64,000 nt of DNA from positions 10,758-74,757 of the forward strand of contig DASUZB010000012.1 of the NCBI GenBank assembly GCA_036377075.1, given 5' to 3'. Origin of the DNA: DASUZB01 sp036377075. GTDB lineage: Bacteria > Actinomycetota > CALGFH01. The notes beneath the pieces were generated by a model that did not search any database, was not told the DNA's origin, and saw only the letters and a program-made list of their open reading frames with translations. A program made the position numbers and the translations under genes. How positions within the stretch are numbered: position 1 is the first letter of the stretch; the number at the start of each line of letters is the position of its first letter. This document shows, one piece after another, positions 48,995-57,755 of this stretch.

Positions 48995-51787
48995 TCAGGG
49001 GCGAGACCCGTTGACCTCGAGGAGGGCCTGAACCTGGTCGGCCTCGGGGCTGCCGACGTCGGTGAGCACCGCGAGCGCCTCCTGCCAGGAAGGCCGGGCG
49101 GCGGCTTCGCCGCGGGTGCGGCGCAGGGCATGGCCCAGGACGACCAGGGCGCGGGCCTCGTCCAGGCGGAGGCCGGTCTGGTGCTGGCCCTCCAGGGCCT
49201 GCCGGGCGTGCGCGATCGCCGGCTCCAGGTCTCCGAGCCCCAGGTGGGCGGCGGCCTGGATGGTGTGGGCGCGGCCTTGGAGGATGCCGAAGCCTGCCTG
49301 GTCGGCGATGGCCAGGGCCTGCTGGGCATGCTCCACGGCCTGGGCCGGCTGGCCTTGCGCGTGGTGGACGGCGGCCAGGCCCAGCAGCGCCTCGGCCTCC
49401 AGGTAGCGGGCGTCGGCCAGGCGTGCCTGGTCGAGCGCCTGCCGGTGGTGCTCGGCGGCCAGCTCGGGACGGCCCAGGTGCAGCTGGACGCTGGCGAGGG
49501 TGTTGCGCGCGTCGATCTCCAGCCGGGGTTCGCGGATCTCGCAGGTCAGCGCGAGGGCGGCTTCGGCCAGCTCAAGGGCCTGGGGATGGCGGCCGGCGTC
49601 ACGGTGCAGCGCAGCCAGGGCATGCAGCCCATAGGCCTCGCCGAAGCGGCTGCCAAGCTCCCGCGACAGCGCCAGCGCCTGGGTGAGGTACGCCTGCGCG
49701 CAGTCCAGCTCTCCCAGGTTCCGGTAGGCCTCGCCGAGGTTGTTGAGGTCGGCGGCCTGGCCGCTGCGGGAGCCGACCTCCCGGTGCAGCGCCAGGGCCT
49801 CCACCAGATGCTCGACCGCCTGCGCGGGCCGTCCCAGCGCCAGCTCCACGTCCCCCAGGTAGTCCAGGACGGTCGCCTGGCCGGCCTTGAAGCCCGTCTG
49901 GCGGTGCAACGCCAACGCCTGCGCCAGATGGTCCACGGCCAGCTGGAGCTGGCCCACCTCGGCGTGAAGCTCGCCGATGTCGCTCAAGCTGACGGCCTCG
50001 CCCTCCACCCAGCCAGCCTGCCGGGCCAGCGGCAGCGAGTTGCGGTAGTGCGCGGCCGCCTGGTCGTAGTCACCCAGGCACTCGCACGCGCTACCCAGGT
50101 TGCGCTCGGCGGCGGCCTGGGCCCGCCGATCGGCCGCGGCCGCCGCGGCGGTCAGGCCGGCCTGGGCGACCGCCAGCCAGTCCGCCACGTGCCGGTTCTG
50201 CCAGAAGTAGCCGCGCAGCGCATCCGCGAGCAGCCACGCGGACGGCCTGGACCCGTGCTCGGCGGCGTGCTGCGCGGCGGCGACCAGGTTGGCCCGCTCG
50301 GCGTCCAACCACGCCAGCGCCTGCGCGCGCCCGGCGAAGGCCACCTCGGGCAACCGCGGGTCCGCCGGAGGCACCGGGAGGCGCAACCGCTCCGGGTAAA
50401 GCAGCCGGTTGGCCGCGTCCGTGGCCTGCACGTACCAGCCGAGCAACCGCTCCAACGCCGCCGGTCCCTCGGCATCGCGGTCGCGGCGTACGGCGCGCTG
50501 GCGGGCGTAGGCGCGCAGCAGGTCGTGCAGGCCGTAGCGGCCCAGCCCGCGGGGTTCGACCAGGTGGGCGGCGGCGAGCCGCTCCAGCAGCCGCCTGGCC
50601 CGCGGCACCGGGACCGCCGCCAGCGCGGCGGCGGCCTCGGCCGTGAACTCGGGGCCTGGTACCAACCCCAGCAGGCGGAACAGCCGTCCGGTTTCCGGGT
50701 CGAGCGCGGCCAGCGAGCTGTCGAACGCGACCCCGACCGCCGCCCGCGGGTCGCCGTCGACCGCCAGCTCGGCCAGCCGGTCGCCGCCGCGCAGCCGCTC
50801 CAGGTACCCGGCGATCGACCAGTCGGGGTGGCAGGCGAGGTTGGCCGCGGCGATCCGCAACGCCAACGGCAGCAGCCCGCACGCCTGAGCCAGTCCGGCG
50901 GCAGCCTCAGGCTCGGCGTCCAGCCGGTCCTGGCCGACGACCTCGGTCAGCAGGTCGGCCGCCTCCGCAACGCTCAGCACGTCCAGGGTGAGCCGGCGGG
51001 CGCCGTGGGTGGCGCTCAACCCCGCCAGCCGGTCACGGCTGGTCACCACCACCAGGCAGCCAGGACCCCCGGGCACCAGCGGCCGCACCTGCTCGGCGTC
51101 GCGGGCGTTGTCCAGCACCACCAGCACCCGCCGGCCGGCCAGCAGCGACCGGTACAGACCCGCCGCGGCCGGCACCTCCGCCGGGACCTGCCCGGCCGCC
51201 ACCCCCAGCCCTTGCAGCAGCTGCGCCAGCGCCCGCAGCACGCCCAGCGGCGCGCCAGGCCCATACCCCTGCAGGTTCACGAACAGCTGCCCGTCGGGGA
51301 AGCGCGCCGCCACCCGGTGCGCCCAGCGCACCGCCAACGCGGTCTTGCCCACCCCCGCGGTCCCGGCGATCGCCGAGATGACCACCGCGGTGGGCCGCTC
51401 GCCGACCCCTGACAGGACCGCGTCGAGCTGCTCCAGCTCGGCGCGCCGGCCGGTGAACTCGGTCAGGTCCGCCGGCAGCTGCGCGGGCGCCGGTAGCTGG
51501 GCGGGCACCGGGGAATGGGCCGCCTGGCCCGGTCCGCTCCGGGCGGCCGCGACCAGCGCCACCCGGTCGGGTCCTGCCAGGCCCAGGGCGTCGGCCAGCA
51601 GCCGCACGGACTCGCCGCGGGGCCGCCGGATGCGGCCCGATTCCAGGCCGACGATCGTGCGCACGCTCAGGCCCGCACGCTCCGCGAGCTGCTCCTGGCT
51701 GAGCAGGGCGCGCTGCCGCAGCAGGCGCAGCAGTCCCGCCAGGGCCGCCGGTTCGCCGGGGAGTTCGGTGTCGCCGTCGCTCACCAT
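48995..51787 (-). CDS. XRE-type HTH plus NB-ARC STAND and TPR regulator
   Basis: The 930-residue protein has an N-terminal XRE HTH (LLSQEQLAERAGLSVRTIVG, LESGRIRRPRGESVRLLADA), an NB-ARC P-loop with IAGTAGVGKTALAVRWAHRV (about 140), kinase-2 RRVLVVLDNARDA, a GLPLAL-like motif (GLLPLALRIAA), and many TPR repeats from about 540 to 920 (for example AAAERNLGSACECLGDYD, ATVLDYLGDVELALGRP). STAND regulators of this type act as NTP-switched activators of adjacent or distant genes. Repetition of nearly identical TPR units (AQALALHRQTG, VEALALHREVG) is striking. It is convergent with the kinase gene. Confidence 0.88.
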   Translation of the reverse strand: MVSDGDTELPGEPAALAGLLRLLRQRALLSQEQLAERAGLSVRTIVGLESGRIRRPRGESVRLLADALGLAGPDRVALVAAARSGPGQAAHSPVPAQLPAPAQLPADLTEFTGRRAELEQLDAVLSGVGERPTAVVISAIAGTAGVGKTALAVRWAHRVAARFPDGQLFVNLQGYGPGAPLGVLRALAQLLQGLGVAAGQVPAEVPAAAGLYRSLLAGRRVLVVLDNARDAEQVRPLVPGGPGCLVVVTSRDRLAGLSATHGARRLTLDVLSVAEAADLLTEVVGQDRLDAEPEAAAGLAQACGLLPLALRIAAANLACHPDWSIAGYLERLRGGDRLAELAVDGDPRAAVGVAFDSSLAALDPETGRLFRLLGLVPGPEFTAEAAAALAAVPVPRARRLLERLAAAHLVEPRGLGRYGLHDLLRAYARQRAVRRDRDAEGPAALERLLGWYVQATDAANRLLYPERLRLPVPPADPRLPEVAFAGRAQALAWLDAERANLVAAAQHAAEHGSRPSAWLLADALRGYFWQNRHVADWLAVAQAGLTAAAAAADRRAQAAAERNLGSACECLGDYDQAAAHYRNSLPLARQAGWVEGEAVSLSDIGELHAEVGQLQLAVDHLAQALALHRQTGFKAGQATVLDYLGDVELALGRPAQAVEHLVEALALHREVGSRSGQAADLNNLGEAYRNLGELDCAQAYLTQALALSRELGSRFGEAYGLHALAALHRDAGRHPQALELAEAALALTCEIREPRLEIDARNTLASVQLHLGRPELAAEHHRQALDQARLADARYLEAEALLGLAAVHHAQGQPAQAVEHAQQALAIADQAGFGILQGRAHTIQAAAHLGLGDLEPAIAHARQALEGQHQTGLRLDEARALVVLGHALRRTRGEAAARPSWQEALAVLTDVGSPEADQVQALLEVNGSRP

Positions 51788-51964
51788 CGTCGCCGCCGTA
51801 AGGAAGGTGCCGGGATCTTGCCGGGGACTTGCCGGACAGTTGCCTGGATCACGGGGCTGTGCAGCGGAAGAGTCTACCGGCCACGGGGGGGATGCCGTCC
51901 GGCCTTACCTGTGAGAGGCCGCCTCGCGTGTCGGAAGACCGCTCCGTCGAGGAATGGAGGTGCC

Positions 51965-52276
51965 ATGTTGCTTGGACGCCCTACGGCGCTGGTGGTGGCC
52001 GCGGCGTTGGCGCTGGGGACGCTGCTGGCCCAGCCCGCACTGGCCGCCGACCGGGAGAGCGGGACGCTGTCCTGCAAGCCCGGCCAGGTGGTGGTCATCA
52101 CCGAGCGCACCAGCGCGGGGCTCACGACGGTCACCTACGGTCGTAGCCGTACCGCGACCTACAAGCGGGACTGGTCGACCACCGTCACCCGTACCGGCCT
52201 GCAGGCCACCAGTTGGGTGGTAACCACGAGCGGCGCGATGGACCACGAGGTGACCGGCGCCGCCTGCGTGCCGTGA
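51965..52276 (+). CDS. Small secreted protein
   Basis: The 103-residue protein has a Sec signal (ALVVAAALALGTLLAQPALA, cleavage near residue 27). The mature part of about 75 residues is rich in Thr and Ser with two Cys (LSCKPGQVVVITERTS, EVTGAACVP) that may pair. The fold is unknown. ATG 51965 follows GGAGGTGCC. It lies between the XRE-STAND gene, which is divergent from it, and a run of unassigned DNA. Confidence 0.75.
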   Translation: MLLGRPTALVVAAALALGTLLAQPALAADRESGTLSCKPGQVVVITERTSAGLTTVTYGRSRTATYKRDWSTTVTRTGLQATSWVVTTSGAMDHEVTGAACVP

Positions 52277-52299
52277 CCGCCACGGACGCGCCGAGGGGC

Positions 52300-52528
52300 C
52301 GTGGCCACCAATCGGCTGGCCCTGCTCCCGGTCGTACACCTTCACCGCGGAGTACACGGTGTACCTGGATCGGTCCGGCACGCCGAACATCACCACCGGA
52401 AGGCGGACGGCGCCCAGCGGGATGCGGCTGTACAGCACGCCGTAGTGGCACCGCGGCAGCATCGGCGGTTGGCAGCAAGAACCGTCTTCAGCGCGGAAAG
52501 CCCTCTCCAGTTCTTCCCCTGACACCAT
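52300..52528 (-). pseudogene. Possible coding fragment
   Basis: On the minus strand a frame starting near ATG 52528 reads EELERAFRAEDGSCCQPPML then PRCHYGVLYSRIPLGAVRL and SRYTVYSAVKVYDREQG, with codons ending mainly in G or C and a real-protein composition (Tyr, Val, Ile). It loses coding character near 52300 and runs on into antisense of the secreted-protein gene without a sensible end. The remaining 286-bp gap (52277-52562) contains nothing else I can name. I read it as a decayed or partial gene. The frame is open to 51905, but that part is probably not coding. Confidence 0.35.
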
Positions 52529-52562
52529 TCCCAGGCGCGGACCAGCGGCCGGGCGGCCCTGC

Positions 52563-53258
52563 TCACCAACCGGGCCGCCCGGCGCTCGCCGCTTTGCGAG
52601 GTGGACCCTTGCCGCCGACCGGGTCGCGACCGACGCACGCCGCGCATTCGGCGGTCGCCCGGACGAGCAGGTCACGGAGCATCCCGTCCGGGTCCGGGAT
52701 GCACGCCTGCGCGATCCCCTCGACGGCGTCGCGGACGATGATGGGCGCGGCCTGCCGGCGGAAGCCCTTCTGGGAACCCCGGGCACCGCTGGTGAAGCGG
52801 TAGGCCCACTGCGCCGCGTGCGGCACCTGCGCCAACGCCAGCCGGCTCTGCTCCTCGAGCGCTCCCACCGGTCGTCCGTCCAGCTCGGACAGGACGCGTT
52901 CGCAGGCCAGTACCGAGACCGCCATGACGCGTTGCCGCTCGGCCGCCGCCACCGGCAGGGCCATGGTGGCCGACCGCAGGGCGATGCGCGCGTCGATGTG
53001 CAGGTCGTCCCCGGTCAGCCCGATCACCGACGGGATCAGGCCGGCCAGCCGCGGGCGTCCGGCGTCGGAGGTGTAGTCGTTGACGTGGCGGGCGACCGCG
53101 GCCAGCAGCGGATGGGTGCACGCCGGGTGATCGCTCCAGCGCTCGCCGGCCAGTAAGGAGGCAAGCTCCATGAAGCATGCGCCCTGGCGCGGGTTACGGT
53201 GCTTGCCACGAGCCAGCATCGGGAGCAGCGCTGGCGGCTGCGCGTCGTGGGGCATCAT
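52563..53258 (-). CDS. Conserved actinobacterial protein of unknown function
   Basis: The 231-residue protein begins MMPHDAQPPALLPML and contains ARGKHRNPRQGACFMELAS, GERWSDHPACTHPLLAAVAR, DAGRPRLAGLIPSVIGLTGDD, and HAAQWAYRFTSG. It has several Cys (ACFMEL, PACTHP, ACERVL, CIPDPDG, CAACVG) but no metal motif that I can recognise. I recall homologues only as hypothetical proteins in actinobacteria. The start ATG 53258 follows GGGGG at 6 bases; an inner start at the Met of MLARGKH is also possible. It is divergent from the NuoF-like gene. Confidence 0.6.
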   Translation of the reverse strand: MMPHDAQPPALLPMLARGKHRNPRQGACFMELASLLAGERWSDHPACTHPLLAAVARHVNDYTSDAGRPRLAGLIPSVIGLTGDDLHIDARIALRSATMALPVAAAERQRVMAVSVLACERVLSELDGRPVGALEEQSRLALAQVPHAAQWAYRFTSGARGSQKGFRRQAAPIIVRDAVEGIAQACIPDPDGMLRDLLVRATAECAACVGRDPVGGKGPPRKAASAGRPGW

Positions 53259-53372
53259 GCTGCACCCCCAAAAGGTGCTTCGAATCCTGCCGGGACCCAG
53301 TCTGCGCCGCCGTCGACCGGCACGCCAGCGCCCGCCGCGCAGCGTTGGCGCGCGAGGACGTAAGCTCCCGCC

Positions 53373-54698
53373 GTGCCCCTTCTAGAACTGGTCCCGCGAT
53401 CCTTCGGCGAGTACGAGGCCGCAGGTGGGGGACGCGGGCTCCAGACCGCCCTCGCCACTTGGCCGCTGGCGGTGATCCAGGAGGTGGCGAAGAGTGGCCT
53501 TCGCGGCCGGGGCGGCGCCGGGTTCCCGACCGGTGAGAAGTGGCGGGCGGTCCGGGCGGTCGGCGCCGGCCCCCGGTTCGCGGTGTGCAACGCCGCGGAG
53601 GGCGAGCCCGCCACCTTCAAGGACCGGCTGCTGCTGCGGACCAACCCGTACCAGGTCCTGGAGGGCCTGGCCATCGCCGCCTACGCGGTCGGGGCGGAGC
53701 GCGCCTACGTCGGCTTGAAGGAGGCGTTCCGCCCTGAGGTCGAGTCGCTGCGCCGGGCGCTCGGGGAGATGCAGGACGCGGACGCGCTCGGGGGGATCCC
53801 CGTGGAGATCGTCCTTGGCCCGGACCTGTACCTGTTCGGGGAGGAAACCGGCCTCGAGGAGGTGATCGAGGGCCGCCTGCCCCTCCCACGGGTGGCCCGG
53901 CCGTTCATGCAGGGGCTGTTCGCGAAGCCTCCGCACGACAACCCCACCCTCGTCAACAACGTCGAGACGCTGGCGAACGTGCCCCACGTCCTCGCCGACG
54001 GCGCCGACTGGCTGCGGGCGACCGGAACCGACCGCGCTCCCGGCACGATGCTGTTCACCATCTGCGGGGACGTGCGGCGGGAAGGCGTGTTCGAGCTCCC
54101 GCTCGGGACGCCGCTGCGGTCTCTGGTGGAGGAGCTTGCCGGCGGCACGCTGGAGGGCCGGGTGGTGAAGGCGATCTTCCCGGGCGCCTCCAACACGGTC
54201 GTCCTTCCTGAGCAGCTCGATACGTCGATGGACTTCGACTCGATGCGGCAGGTCGGATCCGGCCTCGGAGCGGGTGGCTTCGCGGTGTTCGACGACTCGG
54301 CCTGCATCGTCCAGGCGGCCTGGCGGTACTCGCGGTTCCTGTACGTGGAGTCGTGCGGCCAGTGCCCAGCCTGCAAGCTCGGGACTGGCGAGGTCACCCA
54401 GGCACTACAGGGGATCGAGGCAGGTGGCGGGTCCGACCGGGACATCGAGCTCATCCTGGTCCAGGCACGGGGCTCCACCGGCGGGCAGAAGTGCGCCCTG
54501 CCGACCGGGGAGAGCCTGCTGATGCAGAGCCTGGTCCAGGTGTTCGGAGACGAGTTCCGCGGGCACGTCGGCAGGTCGTGCCCTCTTCCCCGCGAGCTGC
54601 CCTTCCACAAGATCGTCGACTGGGACGCCACCGCAGGCCGGTTCGCCTACGACCTGGCATTCGCGCAACGGCAACCCGACTGGACGTACTCCTCCTGA
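53373..54698 (+). CDS. NuoF-like NADH-binding flavoprotein (orphan)
   Basis: The 441-residue protein resembles the NADH/FMN-binding 51-kDa subunit of complex I and related dehydrogenases: the nucleotide site RGRGGAGFPTGEKW (about 45-58), FAVCNAAEGEPATFKDR, FGEETGLEEVIEGR, and a 4Fe-4S cluster motif ESCGQCPACKLGTGE with its fourth Cys in QKCALPTG. No NuoE or NuoG partner is encoded nearby, so it may form an electron-input subunit of a soluble dehydrogenase elsewhere, or act alone. GTG 53373 is preceded by an undistinguished sequence. A hairpin follows the stop. Confidence 0.85.
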   Translation: MPLLELVPRSFGEYEAAGGGRGLQTALATWPLAVIQEVAKSGLRGRGGAGFPTGEKWRAVRAVGAGPRFAVCNAAEGEPATFKDRLLLRTNPYQVLEGLAIAAYAVGAERAYVGLKEAFRPEVESLRRALGEMQDADALGGIPVEIVLGPDLYLFGEETGLEEVIEGRLPLPRVARPFMQGLFAKPPHDNPTLVNNVETLANVPHVLADGADWLRATGTDRAPGTMLFTICGDVRREGVFELPLGTPLRSLVEELAGGTLEGRVVKAIFPGASNTVVLPEQLDTSMDFDSMRQVGSGLGAGGFAVFDDSACIVQAAWRYSRFLYVESCGQCPACKLGTGEVTQALQGIEAGGGSDRDIELILVQARGSTGGQKCALPTGESLLMQSLVQVFGDEFRGHVGRSCPLPRELPFHKIVDWDATAGRFAYDLAFAQRQPDWTYSS

Positions 54699-54732
54699 CG
54701 GGCAGCTCCCACGGCTGGGTATAGGGACGCCG

Positions 54733-54764
54733 CCACGGACCGCCGCGTGGGCGGCGGTCCGTGG
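54733..54764 (+). terminator. Perfect hairpin after the NuoF-like gene
   Basis: CCACGGACCGCCGC (54733-54746) pairs with 54751-54764 around GTGG, giving a perfect 14-bp stem 35 bases after the stop. No U-run follows. It is a likely rho-independent terminator of the NuoF-like gene and may also serve the convergent gene starting at 56055. Confidence 0.65.
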
Positions 54765-54834
54765 TGGGTTCGGTCATCTCACGGCATCACCCTCTCGTAC
54801 CTGGACCTGGACGCCATACCGTCCCGGTCGTGCT

Positions 54835-56055
54835 TCAGATGCAGGACGGCGGCGTGGTCAGCCGCGCCGCGTCCAGCTCCGGAACCGCGGACGCCCTGGG
54901 CATCCGGACCGCCGGCAATGTCAGCGCCACCAGCGACCGCCCGCCGAACAGGAGCTCCGCAGCGAGCGAGCTCGGATCACGCGGCAGTGCCCGCCCAGGG
55001 TCGCTCGACCTGGCTGGCAGCTCGGGGAGGGACAACGGGTCGCCGAGACGGCCAAGGCCGAGGTCGGCCGGCACCTTCCCGACCTGGACGCCGTCAAGGA
55101 TCTGGTCGGGGTCGACCACCTGATCCACGGCCTGCGGCGGTCCCGCAAGCGGCCGGGCGAGCAACGGCCGGACCGTACCGGCCGCGACGGCGCCGCCGGC
55201 GCCGGTCCTGGAGCTGGAGTCGCATGCGCAGGTGTCAGTGGCCTCGCTGGCAACCAGGTCAGCGGCGGCGCTTGCTGCCGTTCCGCCCTGCTTCACATGG
55301 GTGAGGGCGGCGCTGACGCCGAAGCCGGTGGTGGCGCCGTTGCCGGTGGTGCTGAGGTCGGTGGTCGTCCCTGCCGCGGTGTCGTCGCCCTTGGCCGCGG
55401 CGGCCTTGGCGTCGACGGTGGTATCGAGTTGCCTGGTGCGGCTGTTGGCGGCTGCCGTGACGCCGAGGTTGGCCGCGGCGGGGGCGTCGCGGCCGGTTGC
55501 GCCGAGGTTGGCCGCGGCGCTGGTGTTGAGGCTCCTGCCGCGCGTGGCCAGGGCTGCCTCGGCATCCACGCCGGCGCCGTCGCCGCTGGTGCCGAGGTTC
55601 GCGCTGACGCCGGCGGTGGCGTCGTCGCGCTTGGCCACCGGCGCGCTACTGGCGCTGGGCCGCTTCACGGTGAGGCCCGCGGCGGCCGCGACCGAGCCGT
55701 CCACGCTGGCGCCGGCGTCTGCCTGCACGCCTTCACCGTCGTGGCCGAGCCTGGCCGTGGCCCGAACGGCCGGAGCCTTGGCGCCCAGGCGCTGGACGGC
55801 GCGGGGCACCGCCCGCACCAGCTCGCGCGCGGTGGGCCTCACGCTCGACCGGCTGGTGCGAGCGGTCTGGTCGGTCAGCCGGCTCAGCGTCTCCGAGGCG
55901 CCAGCGGTGCTGGTGCCAGCGCGCGAAGCGATCTGCCCGACCGCGTCGCAGGTGCATGCCGGCGCCGATTCCGTGGCCTGGGCGGCGCTCCCAAGGGCCA
56001 GCAGGCCCCCGGCGAGCGTGGCCGCGCCCAAGGCGCGTTTGAACCATGTCCTCAC
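54835..56055 (-). CDS. Ala-rich secreted protein with repeat segments
   Basis: The 406-residue protein has a signal peptide (FKRALGAATLAGGLLALGS, cleavage near AQA) and an extended Ala/Thr/Ser-rich region with repeats such as VSANLGTSGDG, SAAANLGATGRD and PAAANLGVTAAA. CTC (about 34-36) and CAC (about 277-279) tripeptides flank the repeats, so two Cys pairs may cross-link. The C-terminal third is Pro/Leu-rich. There is no known domain. Its neighbour (56132-56962, same strand) is also exported and low in complexity. ATG 56055 starts the signal peptide. Confidence 0.65.
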   Translation of the reverse strand: MRTWFKRALGAATLAGGLLALGSAAQATESAPACTCDAVGQIASRAGTSTAGASETLSRLTDQTARTSRSSVRPTARELVRAVPRAVQRLGAKAPAVRATARLGHDGEGVQADAGASVDGSVAAAAGLTVKRPSASSAPVAKRDDATAGVSANLGTSGDGAGVDAEAALATRGRSLNTSAAANLGATGRDAPAAANLGVTAAANSRTRQLDTTVDAKAAAAKGDDTAAGTTTDLSTTGNGATTGFGVSAALTHVKQGGTAASAAADLVASEATDTCACDSSSRTGAGGAVAAGTVRPLLARPLAGPPQAVDQVVDPDQILDGVQVGKVPADLGLGRLGDPLSLPELPARSSDPGRALPRDPSSLAAELLFGGRSLVALTLPAVRMPRASAVPELDAARLTTPPSCI

Positions 56056-56131
56056 GGTGGTGCTCCTCTCCCGTTGGCGGATACGACGGCCACGCGGCCG
56101 CCGCCGTCGCTGTGCGGCCGAGGCCGGCTAA

Positions 56132-56962
56132 TTAGGCGGGGAAGAGGAGTGGTGGGCGGGCGCGCTCGCGGAGCCCGTCCCGGCCGGCGGAGACCAGCCA
56201 GAGCAGGACAAGCGGCAGCGCCAGCGTCGCGAAGGTCAGGCTGCCCGTGGGCGCATCACGCGTCGTGACCTGGGTCGACGCGGGAGTCTCTTGGGGGCCG
56301 GGAACCGGCACGGACCGCTTGGCGCTGGGAGCGCCGGCTGCGACGGCCCCTTCGCGCACCGTCCCGGTGGCTGCGCATGGCCCGTCGATGCCGGCCGAGG
56401 TCACCACGGGCCGAGCCATGGTCCCGAGCGGGGCTGTGCCCGCCGGTACCGGTGGTTGCACCACAGGGTCGAGCAGGTCCCCGACCGGCCGGACGACGGG
56501 CCCGAGTGCCTCGTCGAGGGGCTGGGTGAGTGGCTCGAGGACCGGATCGACCAGCCGCCGGACTGGGACGAGCACGAGGCCGACACGCTCGGCGGTGGCG
56601 CCGAGCACCGGTCGGAGCGACCCGGCCGCGGCCGGACGGGTACGGTGCGTGAGCGCGTCGCCAGGCCGGCCGGACCGCACCAGGCTCGACGTCCTGCCAC
56701 GAGCTTGAATGGCCGGTGCATGCCGCCGTCCGGGCGCACGAGTGACGGGGGAGAGCCGCTCGCGGAGCGTCACGCGTGAGGTGAGCGGCTCGGAGCTCGT
56801 CAGGCTGACCGCCCGCCGCCGCTCGGACGAGTCCGCTCTGGCGCGACCGCCACCGAGCACGAGCAACACGCCCACGGCGATCAGCACGAGCCCCAGCCGC
56901 ACGCCCCAAGGCACGACCCTGGTGCCGGGAGCCTCCGGCATCCACCCGCTCGGCTGCCCCAT
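56132..56962 (-). CDS. Exported membrane-anchored protein of unknown function
   Basis: The 276-residue protein has a hydrophobic N-terminal segment (WGVRLGLVLIAVGVLLVLGG, about 20-40) and a C-terminal hydrophobic segment (LTFATLALPLVLLWLVSAG) followed by a basic tail. Between them is a disordered-looking stretch with pseudo-repeats of VDPVLEPLTQPLDEALGPVV and VRPVGDLLDPVVQPPVP. There is no LPxTG sorting motif. It probably stays in the membrane. It is upstream of, and on the same strand as, the Ala-rich secreted protein, so both may be made together. No function is assigned. Confidence 0.6.
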   Translation of the reverse strand: MGQPSGWMPEAPGTRVVPWGVRLGLVLIAVGVLLVLGGGRARADSSERRRAVSLTSSEPLTSRVTLRERLSPVTRAPGRRHAPAIQARGRTSSLVRSGRPGDALTHRTRPAAAGSLRPVLGATAERVGLVLVPVRRLVDPVLEPLTQPLDEALGPVVRPVGDLLDPVVQPPVPAGTAPLGTMARPVVTSAGIDGPCAATGTVREGAVAAGAPSAKRSVPVPGPQETPASTQVTTRDAPTGSLTFATLALPLVLLWLVSAGRDGLRERARPPLLFPA

Positions 56963-57089
56963 TCGCCGTCAGTCCCAGATAGGCGGCGGCCGATCACCGG
57001 CAACCTGCTACGACAGTCCTCCGCTGGGTGATCGGTTGCCAGCACCGCCAGCTTGAGCGGGCCTGAACGCCCGCCGAACGAGGTCTGAG

Positions 57090-57155
57090 CGGAGGCGGAC
57101 GGGAATCGAACCCGCCAGGGCAGGGTCGCTGCCCTCACCGGTTTTGAAGTCCTCG
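57090..57155 (-). tRNA. 3' half of a tRNA-Sec (att-type remnant)
   Basis: Read on the minus strand, this segment has a TCA anticodon (decoding UGA) in a CTTCAAA loop, a long variable arm with AGGGCAG/CTGCCCT stem, a T arm with GGGTTCGATTCCC, an acceptor strand CCGCCTCC and discriminator G, all as in selenocysteine tRNA. The matching 5' half (GGAGGCGG and D arm) is missing upstream. Such a 3' half from the anticodon loop onward is what an integrative element leaves at its far end. It is not a functional tRNA. Confidence 0.6.
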
Positions 57156-57340
57156 GGAGGGGGTGGTCCGGGGGTGTCGGGTGGTGCCGTCTTGGCTGGT
57201 CTGAGCAGCGAATCCGGCGATGCTCGGTACTGCGTGGTGATAGCCAGGAACGGGGCGTCCTGTCCAGTCCCGTTGACAAGTCGTTAGCACGCCCTCGACA
57301 GTTCCCCCGTTCGAGCGCGTCGAGCATTACCACACCGCCG

Positions 57341-57724
57341 TCAGCCGTCCCCCTCGTCGGGCTTCCGCATGAACCACTCGCGGTACTCGACGCAGCGGCC
57401 ATCGGCGTCGAAGCGGAGCAGCAACAGGTTGTCGAACTCCTTGACGACGCCGCCGTCGCCGTCGAAGTAGCGGCTGTAGCCATTGGCGACGGCCTGGTCG
57501 CCGGCGACCAGCACCGGCCGGTAGCGGCCCTCGTAGGTCCCCTCCTCGTCGGGGTCCTCCAGCCACGAGGCCACGATCGCCTCCCGCCCCCTGACCGGCT
57601 CGTCGAACGGGTTGTCGAAGTAGGCGGCGTCCTCGCTGAAGAGCTCCCCGATCTGCTCGGGATCGTAGGTCTTCCACGCCCGGCTGTAGCCGTCCAGCCA
57701 GGCGGCGACCGCCTGCTCGTCCAC
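57341..57724 (-). CDS. SnoaL/NTF2-like protein
   Basis: The 127-residue protein has the NTF2-like cone fold of the SnoaL type: AWLDGYSRAWKTYDPEQIGELF, EDAAYFDNPFDEPVRGREAIVASWL, and YEGRYRPVLVAGDQAVANG, ending VEYREWFMRKP. Members bind or convert small hydrophobic ligands; no substrate is evident. GTG 57724 follows AAGGAGGGCAGC. It lies between two tRNA 3'-half remnants, so it may be cargo of an older integrated element. Confidence 0.85.
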   Translation of the reverse strand: MDEQAVAAWLDGYSRAWKTYDPEQIGELFSEDAAYFDNPFDEPVRGREAIVASWLEDPDEEGTYEGRYRPVLVAGDQAVANGYSRYFDGDGGVVKEFDNLLLLRFDADGRCVEYREWFMRKPDEGDG

Positions 57725-57755
57725 GCTGCCCTCCTTGATCAGCTGCTTCGCCGGC

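Noticed and set aside
57090..57185. Functional tRNA-Sec gene
   Set aside because: The 5' acceptor strand and D arm are absent in the expected position, so only the 3' half can be supported.
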